From assembly GCF_014695715.1 (NCBI RefSeq), contig NZ_JACJOT010000009.1, positions 124,001 through 188,000 of the forward strand: DNA of 64,000 nt, written 5' to 3'. This DNA comes from Microcoleus sp. FACHB-68 (lineage in GTDB: Bacteria; Cyanobacteriota; Cyanobacteriia; Cyanobacteriales; Oscillatoriaceae). Each line of letters begins with the position of its first letter. The stretch's first letter is position 1. This document shows, in pieces, positions 9,277-19,448 of this stretch. The translations under genes were made by a program, and so were the position numbers. The notes beneath the pieces are model-generated. The model saw only the letters and a list, made by a program, of their open reading frames with translations. It had not been told where the DNA came from and made no database searches.

Positions 9277-12054
9277 ATGATGAGAACAATATTACCGGAC
9301 TACATAAACAATCTAGGAAAAACACCCCTTGAGAAACAGCAGATTCAAAAAGTTCGCAAACAATTCTTGCAGAAGATTGTCGGAGGCTTAGGATTGGCAA
9401 CCTGTACTTTAATAGTCATTGGAGGAGTCTGTTATCAGAGCATTACCCAACTTGTTAAAACAAATGAGTCAGTGGACAAAACGTTTTTAATTATTAAGCA
9501 ACTCGATAACGTCCTCTCTCAAATGAAAGACGCAGAAACGGGGCAACGTGGCTACATAATAACAGGAAATGAGTCATATTTAGAACCCTATATTTCTGCT
9601 ATTTCCATTGCTTCTAAAGAAGTTAAGAATCTCCGCTCCTTTAGAAGCAATCCTCTTAATCAAGAGCAAAAACTAACGCTTTTAGAGTCTTTAGTTGACA
9701 GTAAATTAGCAGAATTAAAGCAGACAATTGAGTTACGAAGAGAGCAGGGATTTGAACCGGCAAGGCGGGTTGTCGCCATGAATGAGGGAAAAAGAATAAT
9801 GGATCAAATCCGGGTAATAGTTAATGACTTAGGAAATGAACATAGACAATTATTAAATCAGCAACAACAGCAAGCAAAAACTGCGGCAAACAAAGCTATT
9901 GTTACATTTTCTGGCGGAATATTATTGAATATTGGAATACTTTTTTGGATTTACAATATTATCTATTCGCAAATTAAAGAGCGTAACCAGACAGAAGAAA
10001 CTCTCCAAAAAGAACGGGATTATACAGCCTTCATTATTCAAAAAACTCCAGCGATGATTCTGGGAATAACCCCCGATGGAGTAACAAAATTTATTAATCC
10101 TGCTGTTGAACAGATTACTGAGTATCCAGCGGAAGAATTGGTTGGGCAAAACTGGGCACAAAAATTCGCTCTAGGTAATGGTTCTCAACAAATTGAGGAT
10201 TTATTTGGGAGTTATGAGCGAGAAAACTTGCGCGACGGCGAGATGGTTTTAACAACTCGAAACGGGGATAAACGAACAATTACTTGGAAATCTTTATATC
10301 GTTTTGATGAAAATAATAACTTAATCGAAATCGTTGGGTTTGGTAACGATATTAGCTACCGAGTCCGGGCGGAAGAAATTCGTAAAGGCGCTGAACTGCT
10401 GCAACTGGTACTAGATAATATTCCCCAATCCATTCTTTGGAAAGACCGAAATTCGGTTTACTTAGGTTGCAATCAAAATTGGTGTGAAATTGTTGGAATT
10501 AGTAGCCCAGAGAAGATTGTCGGAAAGACAGACTATGATTTATGGTCTCAGGAAGTAGCAGACGAATTCACAGCGCAAGATCGCCGGGTAATGGAGCTGA
10601 ATCAACCGGAGTTGCACGATATTCAACGCAGAATACAAACCGATGGTGATGAAATATGGCTAGACATTAATCGATTGCCGATTCATGATATTGAAGGGAA
10701 AGTAATTGGCATTTTAACAACGATTGAAGACATCACCGAACGCAAACAAGCTGAAAAAACTTTGCGACAGAATATGCAAATGCTTGATTTAGCGAGTGAT
10801 GCCATCATTATTCGGAGTTTAGATGACAAGATTACTTATTGGAATCAGGGTGCTAAGCAGTTGTACGGTTGGACAAAACAAGAGGTATTGGGGCAATATA
10901 TTCACACTTTCTTGCAAACAGTTTTTCCCCAACCCCTCGAGGAAGTGTTAGCAAAATTTCTGCGTGAAGGGCAATGGGAAGGTGAATTGATTCACACCAA
11001 GCTTGACGGTACGAAAATCATCGTGGGAAGCCGCTGGACTTTGCAACGGGATGAATTGGGGCAACCTATAGCAATGCTGGAAATTAACAGTGATATTACT
11101 GAACGCAAGCAGGCACTTAATGCTTTGCGAGAATCGGAAGTGCGCGAACGAGAAAAAGCCCAACAGTTGGAGCAAACTTTACATCAATTACAAAAGACCC
11201 AATCCCAATTAATACAGACTGAAAAAATGTCTAGTTTAGGTCAATTAGTAGCTGGGGTTGCTCATGAGATTAATAATCCCGTTAATTTCATTTACGGGAA
11301 TCTTATACACGCTGATGAATATACTCAAAACTTGCTCAACTTGCTGCATCTTTACCAGCAGCACTATCCTAAACCGCCGGCTGACATCGAAGCAGAAACT
11401 GAAGCAATTGACCTTGATTTCCTCATAGAAGATTTACCTAAAATGCTGTCTTCTATGAAAGTGGGGGCTGATCGGATTCGTCAGATTGTTCTTTCCCTGC
11501 GGAATTTTTCGCGGCTGGATGAAGCCGACATGAAAGAAGTTGATATTCACGAAGGAATTGACAGCACCCTGTTAATTTTACAAAACCGGCTTAAGGCGAA
11601 ATCAGATAGTGCCGGCATTCAAGTGATTAAAAATTATGGCAATTTGCCCTTGGTAGAGTGTTATGTCGGGCAATTAAACCAGGTATTTATGAACATTCTC
11701 ACCAATGCCATTGACGCACTCGACCAAAACAGCAAGCAGGGTTCTGATAGAGGAAATCAGAACAATTGTGACACAATTACGATTCGTACTGAAAGACCAA
11801 GCCCCGATACGGTTACTGTCAGTATTTCAGATAATGGCCCTGGCATGACAGAAGACGTTAAGGCGCGTCTATTCGATCCATTCTTCACGACCAAGCCGAT
11901 TGGTCAGGGAACCGGCTTGGGGTTAGCAATTAGTTATGAAATTATAACGGAAAAACATAGAGGAATGCTGAAGTGTGAGTCAAAACCTGGCAGGGGAACA
12001 GAGTTCTTAATTGAAATTCCAGTACGGCAAGCTCAATCACTATCAGGTTCTTAA
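9277..12054 (+). CDS. CHASE3-PAS sensor histidine kinase
   Basis: A 925-residue membrane histidine kinase. Order: transmembrane helix about 31-50, periplasmic CHASE3 domain about 55-195 (signature DAETGQRGYIITG), second helix about 208-228, three PAS/PAC domains (about 245-365, 370-495, 500-615), a coiled coil, then the dimerisation domain with phosphoacceptor His663 in AGVAHEINNPVNF, and an ATP-binding domain with N-box NILTNAIDAL and G-boxes SDNGPGM and GTGLGLAISYE. Kinases with this HEINNP box are common in cyanobacteria. Start is ATG 9277 or the adjacent ATG 9280. No cognate regulator is encoded next to it; the stand-alone receiver about 3 kb upstream is one candidate (inference). Confidence 0.93.
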   Translation: MMRTILPDYINNLGKTPLEKQQIQKVRKQFLQKIVGGLGLATCTLIVIGGVCYQSITQLVKTNESVDKTFLIIKQLDNVLSQMKDAETGQRGYIITGNESYLEPYISAISIASKEVKNLRSFRSNPLNQEQKLTLLESLVDSKLAELKQTIELRREQGFEPARRVVAMNEGKRIMDQIRVIVNDLGNEHRQLLNQQQQQAKTAANKAIVTFSGGILLNIGILFWIYNIIYSQIKERNQTEETLQKERDYTAFIIQKTPAMILGITPDGVTKFINPAVEQITEYPAEELVGQNWAQKFALGNGSQQIEDLFGSYERENLRDGEMVLTTRNGDKRTITWKSLYRFDENNNLIEIVGFGNDISYRVRAEEIRKGAELLQLVLDNIPQSILWKDRNSVYLGCNQNWCEIVGISSPEKIVGKTDYDLWSQEVADEFTAQDRRVMELNQPELHDIQRRIQTDGDEIWLDINRLPIHDIEGKVIGILTTIEDITERKQAEKTLRQNMQMLDLASDAIIIRSLDDKITYWNQGAKQLYGWTKQEVLGQYIHTFLQTVFPQPLEEVLAKFLREGQWEGELIHTKLDGTKIIVGSRWTLQRDELGQPIAMLEINSDITERKQALNALRESEVREREKAQQLEQTLHQLQKTQSQLIQTEKMSSLGQLVAGVAHEINNPVNFIYGNLIHADEYTQNLLNLLHLYQQHYPKPPADIEAETEAIDLDFLIEDLPKMLSSMKVGADRIRQIVLSLRNFSRLDEADMKEVDIHEGIDSTLLILQNRLKAKSDSAGIQVIKNYGNLPLVECYVGQLNQVFMNILTNAIDALDQNSKQGSDRGNQNNCDTITIRTERPSPDTVTVSISDNGPGMTEDVKARLFDPFFTTKPIGQGTGLGLAISYEIITEKHRGMLKCESKPGRGTEFLIEIPVRQAQSLSGS

Positions 12055-12055
12055 G

Positions 12056-12781
12056 TTAATCTACACATAGCCCATCTTGCTTGGGATCTTCATAGATTTT
12101 TTCTCGTGATATTTCTGTCACTTCCCCTGTTTTAGTCACCGTATAATCCACTGCATAATGTGGGTGTGGGCCGCAACCACACACTTGATAGTCAAAGAGA
12201 TTTACTTGATACCCACTCGCTATCTTTTTGACAGAAGTATCTTTAATTTTAGGGACAAAAACTCGAAACTCTTTCGGCACAGTGATCTTGGATCTGGGAT
12301 AAGATTTGGTTAAAGCAACTGCAAAACTTAAAGCCTCTTCCGGTTTTTCCACCGGCGCGAAAAACTTTTGAAACGCTTCTTTCGTTGCAATCTCTTTAAA
12401 CTCATTGTCAGCCGTTAAGACAATATACTTGTTATACAAGGGCAGTCGGCAACCTTTCCGCGATATTCCTTCGCTTGTTGTCGAAGTATTTCTATTGATA
12501 AATGTGCATTCAGCAATTGGCAATGCGGGAGACAAACCAATCAAAGCGCCTGATGGAGGAATTATCCTTTCGCAGGAAAACTTTTCTTCTAACTTAATTT
12601 TGGAACAATTTAAATTCTCTCCTTCTTGCACACAGCCGGCTTGAATAAACCCAGAAATATCTACGGTTGCACTGCGGTCGTTTTTCGCCGTACTCTCAAG
12701 TTGAGGGATCAGCAATGAAAGGCTAACGAGAATGACTCCTAAAATAAGCCCCATCAAAAAACGAGCTTTCTTAGATTGCAT
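12056..12781 (-). CDS. membrane-anchored protein of unknown function
   Basis: A 241-residue protein with a basic N-terminus followed by a single hydrophobic segment (about 9-28), consistent with a signal anchor and an extracytoplasmic C-terminal domain. Six to eight cysteines are spread over the outer part, including VCGCGPHPHYAVDY, which would suit disulfides. I do not recognise a family. Its 3' end lies one base from the stop of the convergent kinase gene. Confidence 0.65.
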   Translation of the reverse strand: MQSKKARFLMGLILGVILVSLSLLIPQLESTAKNDRSATVDISGFIQAGCVQEGENLNCSKIKLEEKFSCERIIPPSGALIGLSPALPIAECTFINRNTSTTSEGISRKGCRLPLYNKYIVLTADNEFKEIATKEAFQKFFAPVEKPEEALSFAVALTKSYPRSKITVPKEFRVFVPKIKDTSVKKIASGYQVNLFDYQVCGCGPHPHYAVDYTVTKTGEVTEISREKIYEDPKQDGLCVD

Positions 12782-12894
12782 AATTTTGGTTAAAATTTGA
12801 AAGACAGAAGACTAAATTTTTAAGAAAGTTCTGCAACAGGTATTAACTCACCTGCAAATCTGCTGCCAAAACCGCTATAAATGTAGGGATGAAA

Positions 12895-12965
12895 GCGGGC
12901 GATGGGACTCGAACCCACGACGTTCAGCTTGGGAAGCTGACATTCTACCACTGAATTACGCCCGC
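12895..12965 (-). tRNA. tRNA-Gly (anticodon CCC)
   Basis: A 71-nt cloverleaf on the minus strand. Acceptor arms GCGGGCG and CGCCCGC pair fully. The anticodon stem TCAGC/GCTGA encloses the loop TTCCCAA, giving anticodon CCC, which reads GGG. The T arm is GTGGGTTCGAGTCCCAT. CCA is not encoded. Confidence 0.95.
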
Positions 12966-13484
12966 GTCAAGTCATTTGTTACCATTTTCACCGGCTCGAC
13001 CGGGGTAACTTCAAACTAGAAAAAGATTATATCATGATTTGCTCACCGGCATTGCTCCATTCTTGACTGGAGAGCCGGCAGAAGTTGACAGCACAAAAAT
13101 ATTGCCAAATGCGAAGCACAGAAGCAGAAGCGCAGATCATCCCACTCCCGCTAGAAAATACCCCCCTAAAACTTGAGGCTTCTCGCTTTTTATACGCCTT
13201 GAGGGGGATGAAGGAGTGGTGATTTACTAGCATTGAACCTTAAAATACGTTCATGAGAACAACAAATTGATGTTGTTGAGCCAAATGTTCTATCTGAACA
13301 TTTTCCCCCACCCAAATACTTATGGTTCAGATACGCGATTCCCAATGCACTCGAATCATCAGCCAGAACACTTGGTATCCATTTTTAACCGTGTTTCTCA
13401 CTGCTGATGCTTGACATTCAAACAAATTTCTGATTATCTTTCCCCTCTCAAACGCATTGCATTCAGCATAAGCGAGCACCCAGT
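12966..13484. other. intergenic region without a supported gene
   Basis: About 520 bp between tRNA-Gly and the HD-domain gene. A 68-codon minus-strand open frame here has no recognisable motif. A small palindrome, AACAACAAATTGATGTTGTT, lies near 13259. Confidence 0.5.
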
Positions 13485-14324
13485 ATGTTCAACGCCACTG
13501 AACTTTTGATTGACACCTTTGTAGACAAGCTTCGGGACGGCTACCGCCGCACCTACGGAGGCTACCGGCCAGATTACGAAGACATTATTGCTTGGGCTGG
13601 GGGCATGGCTTTGGAAAACATTGCCAACAGCGATGCCCTGTATCACAATGTAGAACACACAATAATGGTCGCTCTCGTCGGGCAAGAACTTTTGCGCGGC
13701 AAACACATCCGTGAGGGTGGAGTTTCTTGCGAAGACTGGCTGCACTTCATTATTTCTTTGGTTTGCCATGACATCGGTTATGTGAAAGGTGTCTGCCGGC
13801 AAGACAAGGATGGAATGTACGCCACAGGGCAAGATGGGACAATGGTTTGTCTGCCCCCCGGATCTTCAGATGCCGGCCTGACTCCTTATCATGTAGACCG
13901 GGCAAAACTGTTTATTGATGAACGATTTGGCGGTCATAAATTGATTGATTCTGAAGTGATCAAACGCAACATAGAATTGACGCGTTTCCCGGTGCCCAAA
14001 AAAGAAGATCATCAAGATACCATCAATTATCCCGGCTTAGTTCGCGCTGCCGACCTCATCGGTCAACTCAGTGATCCGCGATACCTGAAAAAAATTAGTG
14101 CCTTATTCTATGAATTTGAAGAAACCGGCACCAATAAATATTTGGGATACAATCATCCCGGACATCTGCGGCAAAACTATCCCAAATTTTACTGGAATGG
14201 CGTTCATCCTTATGTCAAAGATGCGCTGCATTATTTATCGCTGACGCAACAAGGTAAACAAGTGATTGCAAACCTCTACTCAAATGTATTTGTCGTTGAG
14301 CACGAAAAGCTCGATGATGAATAA
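13485..14324 (+). CDS. HD-domain metal-dependent phosphohydrolase
   Basis: A 279-residue HD-superfamily protein. Seen: YHNVEHTIMVALVGQ near residue 48 (first metal His), the HD pair in SLVCHDIGYVKG near residue 93, and ADLIGQLSDPRY in the C-terminal half. HD proteins hydrolyse phosphomonoesters or cyclic nucleotides using a bound metal. The substrate cannot be told from the sequence. ATG 13485 starts just before the conserved N-terminus. Confidence 0.85.
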   Translation: MFNATELLIDTFVDKLRDGYRRTYGGYRPDYEDIIAWAGGMALENIANSDALYHNVEHTIMVALVGQELLRGKHIREGGVSCEDWLHFIISLVCHDIGYVKGVCRQDKDGMYATGQDGTMVCLPPGSSDAGLTPYHVDRAKLFIDERFGGHKLIDSEVIKRNIELTRFPVPKKEDHQDTINYPGLVRAADLIGQLSDPRYLKKISALFYEFEETGTNKYLGYNHPGHLRQNYPKFYWNGVHPYVKDALHYLSLTQQGKQVIANLYSNVFVVEHEKLDDE

Positions 14325-14449
14325 ATAGCTAGTGGCAAAACGAGAAGGGAGAAGCGACAAGCAACTAACAAGTTTTTCCCTTCTCCCAATCCCCATGCTG
14401 CTAGCCAATCGTCAAACCTCTGCCCTGAACTCACCCTCACCCCAGATTG

Positions 14450-15577
14450 ATGAATCCAGTCTTTTCTCCCATTCAAAGGTTTTTGCTCACTTGGTTACTG
14501 ATCTTCTTTTCGGGTTGGGCGATGCTGAGTGCCCTTAGCTACGTGGGTGAGTTGCTCAGTATTCTCATTACCGCCGGCCTGATTGCATTTTTGCTGAACT
14601 ACGCAGTCGCGAGATTGCAGCACATTTTGCCCCGTGGAGTAGCCGCCGGCCTGGTGTATTTAGCAGCCGGTCTGGCAGTTGTGCTGATTGGATTGACCAT
14701 TGTGCCGCCGGTGTTCGCTCAAGGCCGGCAACTAGCAACCAATTTCCCTTCACTGCTAGAATCTGCCCAGCAACAGATCGACTCCTTCCAAACCTGGAGT
14801 GTTGAACACAATTTGCCCTTTGATGTGCGGATTTTGGCCCAACAGTTGCTAACACGACTGCAAGCCCAAGCCGAGGAAATCGCAGCAAGAGGTTTCGGCT
14901 TGGTTCTCGGTACAGTCAACTGGTTTTTAGACTTCATCTTGATCCTGGTGATCTCCTTTTATATGCTCGTTGATGGAGATCGGGTTTGGAACGCTTTAAC
15001 CAGTTTTTTCTCGCCCACAATTCGCCACGGATTAACTGAATCTTTACAGCGTAATCTCCAGCGGTTTGTCTCAGGGCAACTGCTACTAGGTTTGTTTATG
15101 GCAGTTACGCTGGCGGTAGCTTTCTGGCTGTTGCGAGTGCCCTTTTTCCTGCTATTTGCAGTCTTTATCGGCATCATGGAAGCCATTCCGTTTGTGGGAG
15201 CAACTTTAGGCATTGGCACCGTTAGCATTATTGTGGCCTTTATTGACTGGTGGCAAGCGCTGCAAGTCTTGGCTGTTGCAGTCGCACTCCAGCAAGTAAA
15301 GGACAATTTGATCGGCCCTCGAATTATGGGAAATCTCACCGGCTTGTCGCCGGTATTTATCTTTGCATCCCTGCTGTTAGGCGCTAGAGTGGGGGGACTC
15401 TTAGGTGTGATCTTGGCAATTCCCATGACCGGCGTGGTTAAAAGTATTGCGGAAATTGTTCTCGACCCAACCCTACCTCCTCAAACCGGCTCATTTTTCC
15501 ACAATCCCATTGATGACGACGCTCCCACAGCGCTGCTGCCAGAGGAAAAATTAGCACAACCAAACTCTAAACTCTAA
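14450..15577 (+). CDS. AI-2E family transporter (PerM/UPF0118)
   Basis: A 375-residue integral membrane protein with about seven or eight hydrophobic helices in the arrangement of the AI-2E transporter family: two early helices (about 10-75), a soluble segment about 90-150, then a C-terminal helical bundle. Family hallmarks seen are DFILILVISFYMLVDGDRVW and the Pro-rich DNLIGPRIMGNLTGLSPVF. Members export small solutes or act as Na+/H+ antiporters, so function is not fixed by family. ATG 14450 is used; TTG 14447 is an alternative. The ABC permease gene begins 14 bp after its stop. Confidence 0.88.
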   Translation: MNPVFSPIQRFLLTWLLIFFSGWAMLSALSYVGELLSILITAGLIAFLLNYAVARLQHILPRGVAAGLVYLAAGLAVVLIGLTIVPPVFAQGRQLATNFPSLLESAQQQIDSFQTWSVEHNLPFDVRILAQQLLTRLQAQAEEIAARGFGLVLGTVNWFLDFILILVISFYMLVDGDRVWNALTSFFSPTIRHGLTESLQRNLQRFVSGQLLLGLFMAVTLAVAFWLLRVPFFLLFAVFIGIMEAIPFVGATLGIGTVSIIVAFIDWWQALQVLAVAVALQQVKDNLIGPRIMGNLTGLSPVFIFASLLLGARVGGLLGVILAIPMTGVVKSIAEIVLDPTLPPQTGSFFHNPIDDDAPTALLPEEKLAQPNSKL

Positions 15578-15591
15578 CTTCTAAAATTGAT

Positions 15592-16659
15592 ATGAATTGG
15601 TGGCAAAAGCTTAAAAAAAATCCGTTAGCTCGCTTTGGGGCGCTGTTACTATTAACGTTCTACCTAGCAGCGATCGCCGCTGACTTTGTTGCGCCTTACG
15701 ACCCTTACGAATCGCAACCCGATGGCGCATTACTGCCGCCCACCCAGATTGCTTGGAATAACCCAGCGGGGCAGTTTACAGGGCCGCACGTTTATGTCAC
15801 CACCCAAGGGCCGGTGGATCTGAACACCGGCGATCGCAAACTGATCAAAAATAAGCAACAATCTTCGCCCATTCATCTGTTTGCCAAAGGCTACCCATAC
15901 CGGCTGCTTGGGGTGATCCCCTCAGACCGGCACTTGTTCGGCACCACAGGGCCGGCTAAATTTAACCTGCTAGGCACCGATGAGCAAGCCCGTGATCAAT
16001 TCAGCCGGCTGGTGCATGGCAGCCGCATTAGTCTGTTCATCGGTTTAGTTGGCATTGCCATTTCCTTTCCCCTCGGTTTATTAGTCGGGGGAATTTCTGG
16101 CTATTTCGGCGGCTGGCTTGACACCACTTTTATGCGCTTAGTGGAAGTCTTGATGACGATCCCCGGAATTTATCTATTGGTTGCCCTCGCGGCTGTGCTG
16201 CCTGCCGGTCTCACCAGCGCCCAGCGGTTTCTGTTAATTGTTGTCATCACCTCTTTCATCAGCTGGGCTGGATTGGCGCGGGTGATTCGGGGACAGGTAC
16301 TCTCGATTAAACAGCGGGAATTTGTGCAATCAGCGCGAGCAATGGGCGCGAATCCCCTCTACATCATTGTCCGTCACGTTTTGCCCCAAACAGCAACTTA
16401 TGTGATTATCTCCGCAACCCTGGCGGTTCCAGGCTTTATCGTAGCGGAAGCTGTGCTGAGTCTGATTGGCTTGGGCATTCAGCAGCCTGATCCGTCCTGG
16501 GGAAATATGCTGTCTTTGGCAACAAATGCTTCGATTTTGGTGCTACAACCCTGGCTAGTTTTGTCGCCGGCTTTATTGATTATCCTGACGATGCTGGCAT
16601 TTAATTTGCTAGGAGATGCCTTGCGCGATGCCCTCGATCCACGCAGTTTGCAACGCTAG
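15592..16659 (+). CDS. ABC transporter permease, OppC/DppC type
   Basis: A 355-residue permease of the peptide/nickel ABC importer class. It has an N-terminal helix (about 12-32) of the OppC N-terminal domain, a long extracytoplasmic segment (about 40-150), then five helices in a binding-protein-dependent transport domain. The EAA-type loop that contacts the ATPase reads VQSARAMGANPLYIIVRHV near residue 245. Partner permease, ATPase and binding protein genes are absent here, which is common in cyanobacteria where these genes are dispersed. It may be co-transcribed with the AI-2E gene (14-bp gap). Confidence 0.9.
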   Translation: MNWWQKLKKNPLARFGALLLLTFYLAAIAADFVAPYDPYESQPDGALLPPTQIAWNNPAGQFTGPHVYVTTQGPVDLNTGDRKLIKNKQQSSPIHLFAKGYPYRLLGVIPSDRHLFGTTGPAKFNLLGTDEQARDQFSRLVHGSRISLFIGLVGIAISFPLGLLVGGISGYFGGWLDTTFMRLVEVLMTIPGIYLLVALAAVLPAGLTSAQRFLLIVVITSFISWAGLARVIRGQVLSIKQREFVQSARAMGANPLYIIVRHVLPQTATYVIISATLAVPGFIVAEAVLSLIGLGIQQPDPSWGNMLSLATNASILVLQPWLVLSPALLIILTMLAFNLLGDALRDALDPRSLQR

Positions 16660-16841
16660 TAGGAATAAGCCGGCATTAGGGGATTGAAAATTATTGGTTA
16701 CTAGCCGCCAATTCCCACCCCCGCATTTAAATTGAAAACTAACTCTCTAAGTCTCTAACTCAGGACTTTATGTTGTTGGGTTGACGAAGGAAACCCAACC
16801 TACAACTACTCTCTAACTCACCCACTCAGGACTCAGCACTT

Positions 16842-17597
16842 ATGTATCACATTGGGTTTGGGCGCGAGGATTTGGGTTCTCAGATGCCGGTGATGGCGCT
16901 GCTATCTGGCGATCCGGATCGCGCCCGTTTAATCGCCCAGACTTATTTGCAGGATGTGGTGGGGTTGTCTGAGAATCGGGGATTGAATAGTTATTTGGGT
17001 AAGTTGCCCAATGGGCGAGTGGTTTTGTCTGCAACCACCGGCATGGGGGCACCCAGTTTAAGTATTGTGGTGAATGAGTTGGTGCAGGTGGGCATCCGGC
17101 AAATGATTCGGGTGGGCACTTGTGGCTCAATTCAAGCTGAGGTGCCTGCCGGATCGATTGTGATTTCTCGTGCGGCGCTGTGCCGGCAGGGGGCGGCAAA
17201 TGACATCGCGCCGGTGGAGTATCCGGCAGCCGCCGATCCGTTTCTCACGGTGGCGCTGATTCAGGCGGCGCGGGAATTAAATATTGAACACTATGCCGGC
17301 ATTACCGCTTCGGTGGATACGTTTTATGAGGGGCAAGAACGCACCGACTCGGCAAATCCCCATTTATTACGCCGGCTGCAAGGCATTACGGAAGAATATC
17401 GCCGGCTGAATATACTCAATTACGAAATGGAGTGCGGGACGCTGTTTAAAATGGCGGGAGTTTATAACTTTGCGGCTGGGTGTGTCTGTGGGGTAGTGGC
17501 GCAGCGTGCCGGTGGTGAACAGATTGTTTTAGAGTTGAAAGATAACGCAGTGGAGAATGCCATAAAGGTAGCGGTACGCGCTGCTGAGTGCTTTTAA
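16842..17597 (+). CDS. udp: uridine phosphorylase-like nucleoside phosphorylase
   Basis: A 251-residue enzyme of the PNP/UDP phosphorylase superfamily that cleaves a nucleoside with phosphate to a base and ribose-1-phosphate in pyrimidine salvage. Seen: phosphate-binding GDPDRARLI (residue 25), RVGTCGSIQ (residue 90), and the nucleoside-specificity segments VDTFYEGQERTDS and LNYEMECGTLF, which are arranged as in uridine phosphorylase. Length matches the family. Assignment to uridine over other nucleosides is inference. Confidence 0.85.
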   Translation: MYHIGFGREDLGSQMPVMALLSGDPDRARLIAQTYLQDVVGLSENRGLNSYLGKLPNGRVVLSATTGMGAPSLSIVVNELVQVGIRQMIRVGTCGSIQAEVPAGSIVISRAALCRQGAANDIAPVEYPAAADPFLTVALIQAARELNIEHYAGITASVDTFYEGQERTDSANPHLLRRLQGITEEYRRLNILNYEMECGTLFKMAGVYNFAAGCVCGVVAQRAGGEQIVLELKDNAVENAIKVAVRAAECF

Positions 17598-17651
17598 TGA
17601 TCTGCGATGATACATTCTTCTAGCCCGTGGCCAAATATAAAGCCCGAAAAC

Positions 17652-17700
17652 AAAAATCCCATGCCTGTGAGCACGGGAGGTAAATGGGTTTTGGGTTTTT
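17652..17700 (+). terminator. possible terminator after the phosphorylase gene
   Basis: CCCAT at 17658-17662 pairs with ATGGG at 17684-17688, with a weaker inner CCT/AGG pairing, and flanking AAAAA/TTTT runs extend the stem. The stem is imperfect. Confidence 0.4.
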
Positions 17701-18005
17701 CATTGTTTAAAGTATCCCAACATAAACGTTTCGAGTTGAGGTAGCCTGTGCCGGATTTTTAAATGTCACAATATCAGTACAATCACTGAAGGGGCGGCTG
17801 CAATTGCATGAATAAACTTTAAAATATGTCTATCAGTTTTCATCAGATTGCCAAGGCTATACAGTATTTACCCTATTGTGGATATTGCAATGATTTGATA
17901 ATAAATTCGTGGCTTAGGGCTGCCCACATGGCAAAGCAATCGTGTAGAAATCTCTGGTTTAATCGATTTACACGCGAATGCTTTACCCTTAAATACACAG
18001 TGCGG
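17701..18005. other. intergenic region without a supported gene
   Basis: About 300 bp between the converging phosphorylase and tsaB genes. An 80-codon plus-strand frame starting here runs into tsaB on the opposite strand and has no recognisable motif. Confidence 0.45.
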
Positions 18006-18665
18006 CTACTGAGCGGTAAAATTCTTATCCTCAACCGGATGCTGGCCATAGAAAGGAAGGGCTTCTGACCAGTTGGGGGAAAGTCCCTGTTGCCAATCAA
18101 AATAAGCGAGTGTTAGGAGGCTGCCAACGGATGCCCCTAAGCCGGCTTCGGCGTGAATTTGGTAATAGGAATTGGGCCAACCGGCTAGGGTTTGCTGCCA
18201 TTGTTCTAATGTCATTGCGCTGTCTGGCAACAACGTTGTTAATCCTGCATTTGGGGAGGGTTTATAGATGCCGGCAAATATTTGTCCCCGTTGCGCCGGC
18301 ATTTGAACGGCGAGATCCGTGTTATCGGGAATAGAAGTATTTGTAAGTTTTTGAAAGTACGCGGCTGCTGCTAAGGTGGAGATGGCAAACAGAGGAATGT
18401 CTAACTGTTGGGCGAGGGTACGGGCGGTGACAACGCCGATGCGAGTGCCGGTGAAGCTTCCGGGACCTTTGGCAACGGCAATAAAGGCTAAATCTGACCA
18501 AGTTTGAGGCTGGATAAATTCAGCGAGATACTGATGGAATTGGGTGGAGAGTTCCCGTCCTAAATCCCAAGTTTGGCTGCGAACTTCATCCGCAAAGTTG
18601 CTGATGGCTAGACCCAATTCTGGGCTAGAGGTGTGGATGGCGAGGGCGTATTTACTGGGAAACAT
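18006..18665 (-). CDS. tsaB: tRNA threonylcarbamoyladenosine biosynthesis protein TsaB
   Basis: A 219-residue ASKHA-fold protein. TsaB partners TsaD and TsaE to place the threonylcarbamoyl group on A37 of ANN-decoding tRNAs. Seen: N-terminal LAIHTSSPELGLAIS, the family signature VAKGPGSFTGTRIGVVTART near residue 65, and PLFAISTLAAAA. Length is typical. An essential housekeeping gene; no operon partner is visible. Confidence 0.92.
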   Translation of the reverse strand: MFPSKYALAIHTSSPELGLAISNFADEVRSQTWDLGRELSTQFHQYLAEFIQPQTWSDLAFIAVAKGPGSFTGTRIGVVTARTLAQQLDIPLFAISTLAAAAYFQKLTNTSIPDNTDLAVQMPAQRGQIFAGIYKPSPNAGLTTLLPDSAMTLEQWQQTLAGWPNSYYQIHAEAGLGASVGSLLTLAYFDWQQGLSPNWSEALPFYGQHPVEDKNFTAQ

Positions 18666-19091
18666 TTACCTATTGATAATCGAAAGCCCACATCCTTGAG
18701 GGGTTGCGTGCCGGCTTTTACAAGTTTAAATTTTTTAGCTTTATTCAGAATAAAACGAATTGGCAGGTATAAGTTAGAAATTTTGATTTTCTACAATTAT
18801 TCGGAATTTATTTTACAAATTGGTTGAGATTGCTAATGAGCCAACAAAATCGATTGTTTAATGGTTGGTTGCTCATTTCAGAAAATTATCTTTCTAGCTT
18901 TCTTTTCCATAAAAATAGAAGAGTGAATTGTGAAGCCGAAAGAGACTATTTTCTCTTTTTTGTTCACAGTTCACTCTTTACATTGCTATCGATAAGTTTT
19001 TACAGAGGATTTTGACGTCTGTTCGGTGAATTATATTGCTTAGAAGCTTTTCTTTAAATGATTTCGCCGCTCAGCAACGCCTCTGAAACTC
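18666..19091. other. intergenic region without a supported gene
   Basis: About 425 bp of mixed composition. Two short plus-strand open frames (up to 64 codons) overlap the region but lack convincing motifs, so I report no gene. Confidence 0.5.
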
Positions 19092-19448
19092 TTACCTGGC
19101 CGGTTGGAATTGAATGGGAAGCGCCACAGTCATTTTTTTGCGGCTTTGCTTATCATAAACGTCTGCCAGTCTGTACAGTTGTCTTGCGGCTGGTGGGTTG
19201 GAGACTTGCACTTCTTGAGTCAAAGTCGGCAGAATTTCAACAACGCGATATCTTCTATCTTCGCTTTTCCAGGTGTAGTTAATGATTGGGTTCCCCAATT
19301 CATTGCGATTGATAATAATTGGCAGTTCGCTAATGACTGGGTAATCTTCGCCGCCGACTTTAACGACTGTTTGGGAAAAAGCGGGAAACGGTAGTCCGGC
19401 AAATAGTAATGTAATCCCCGCGCCTACAAACCAACTTTTTACCTTCAT
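19092..19448 (-). CDS. small secreted protein, function unknown
   Basis: A 118-residue protein with a clear signal peptide (MKVKSWFVGAGITLLFAGLP, predicted cleavage after AFS). The mature part is polar, with ELPIIINRNELGNPIINYTW and a basic C-terminus. No family recognised. It is probably periplasmic or cell-wall associated. Confidence 0.65.
   Translation of the reverse strand: MKVKSWFVGAGITLLFAGLPFPAFSQTVVKVGGEDYPVISELPIIINRNELGNPIINYTWKSEDRRYRVVEILPTLTQEVQVSNPPAARQLYRLADVYDKQSRKKMTVALPIQFQPAR

Noticed and set aside
13027-13233. 68-codon minus-strand frame next to tRNA-Gly
   Set aside because: No motif or ribosome-binding site; biased by surrounding composition.
17826-18068. 80-codon plus-strand frame
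   Set aside because: Overlaps the tsaB 3' end and has no motif.
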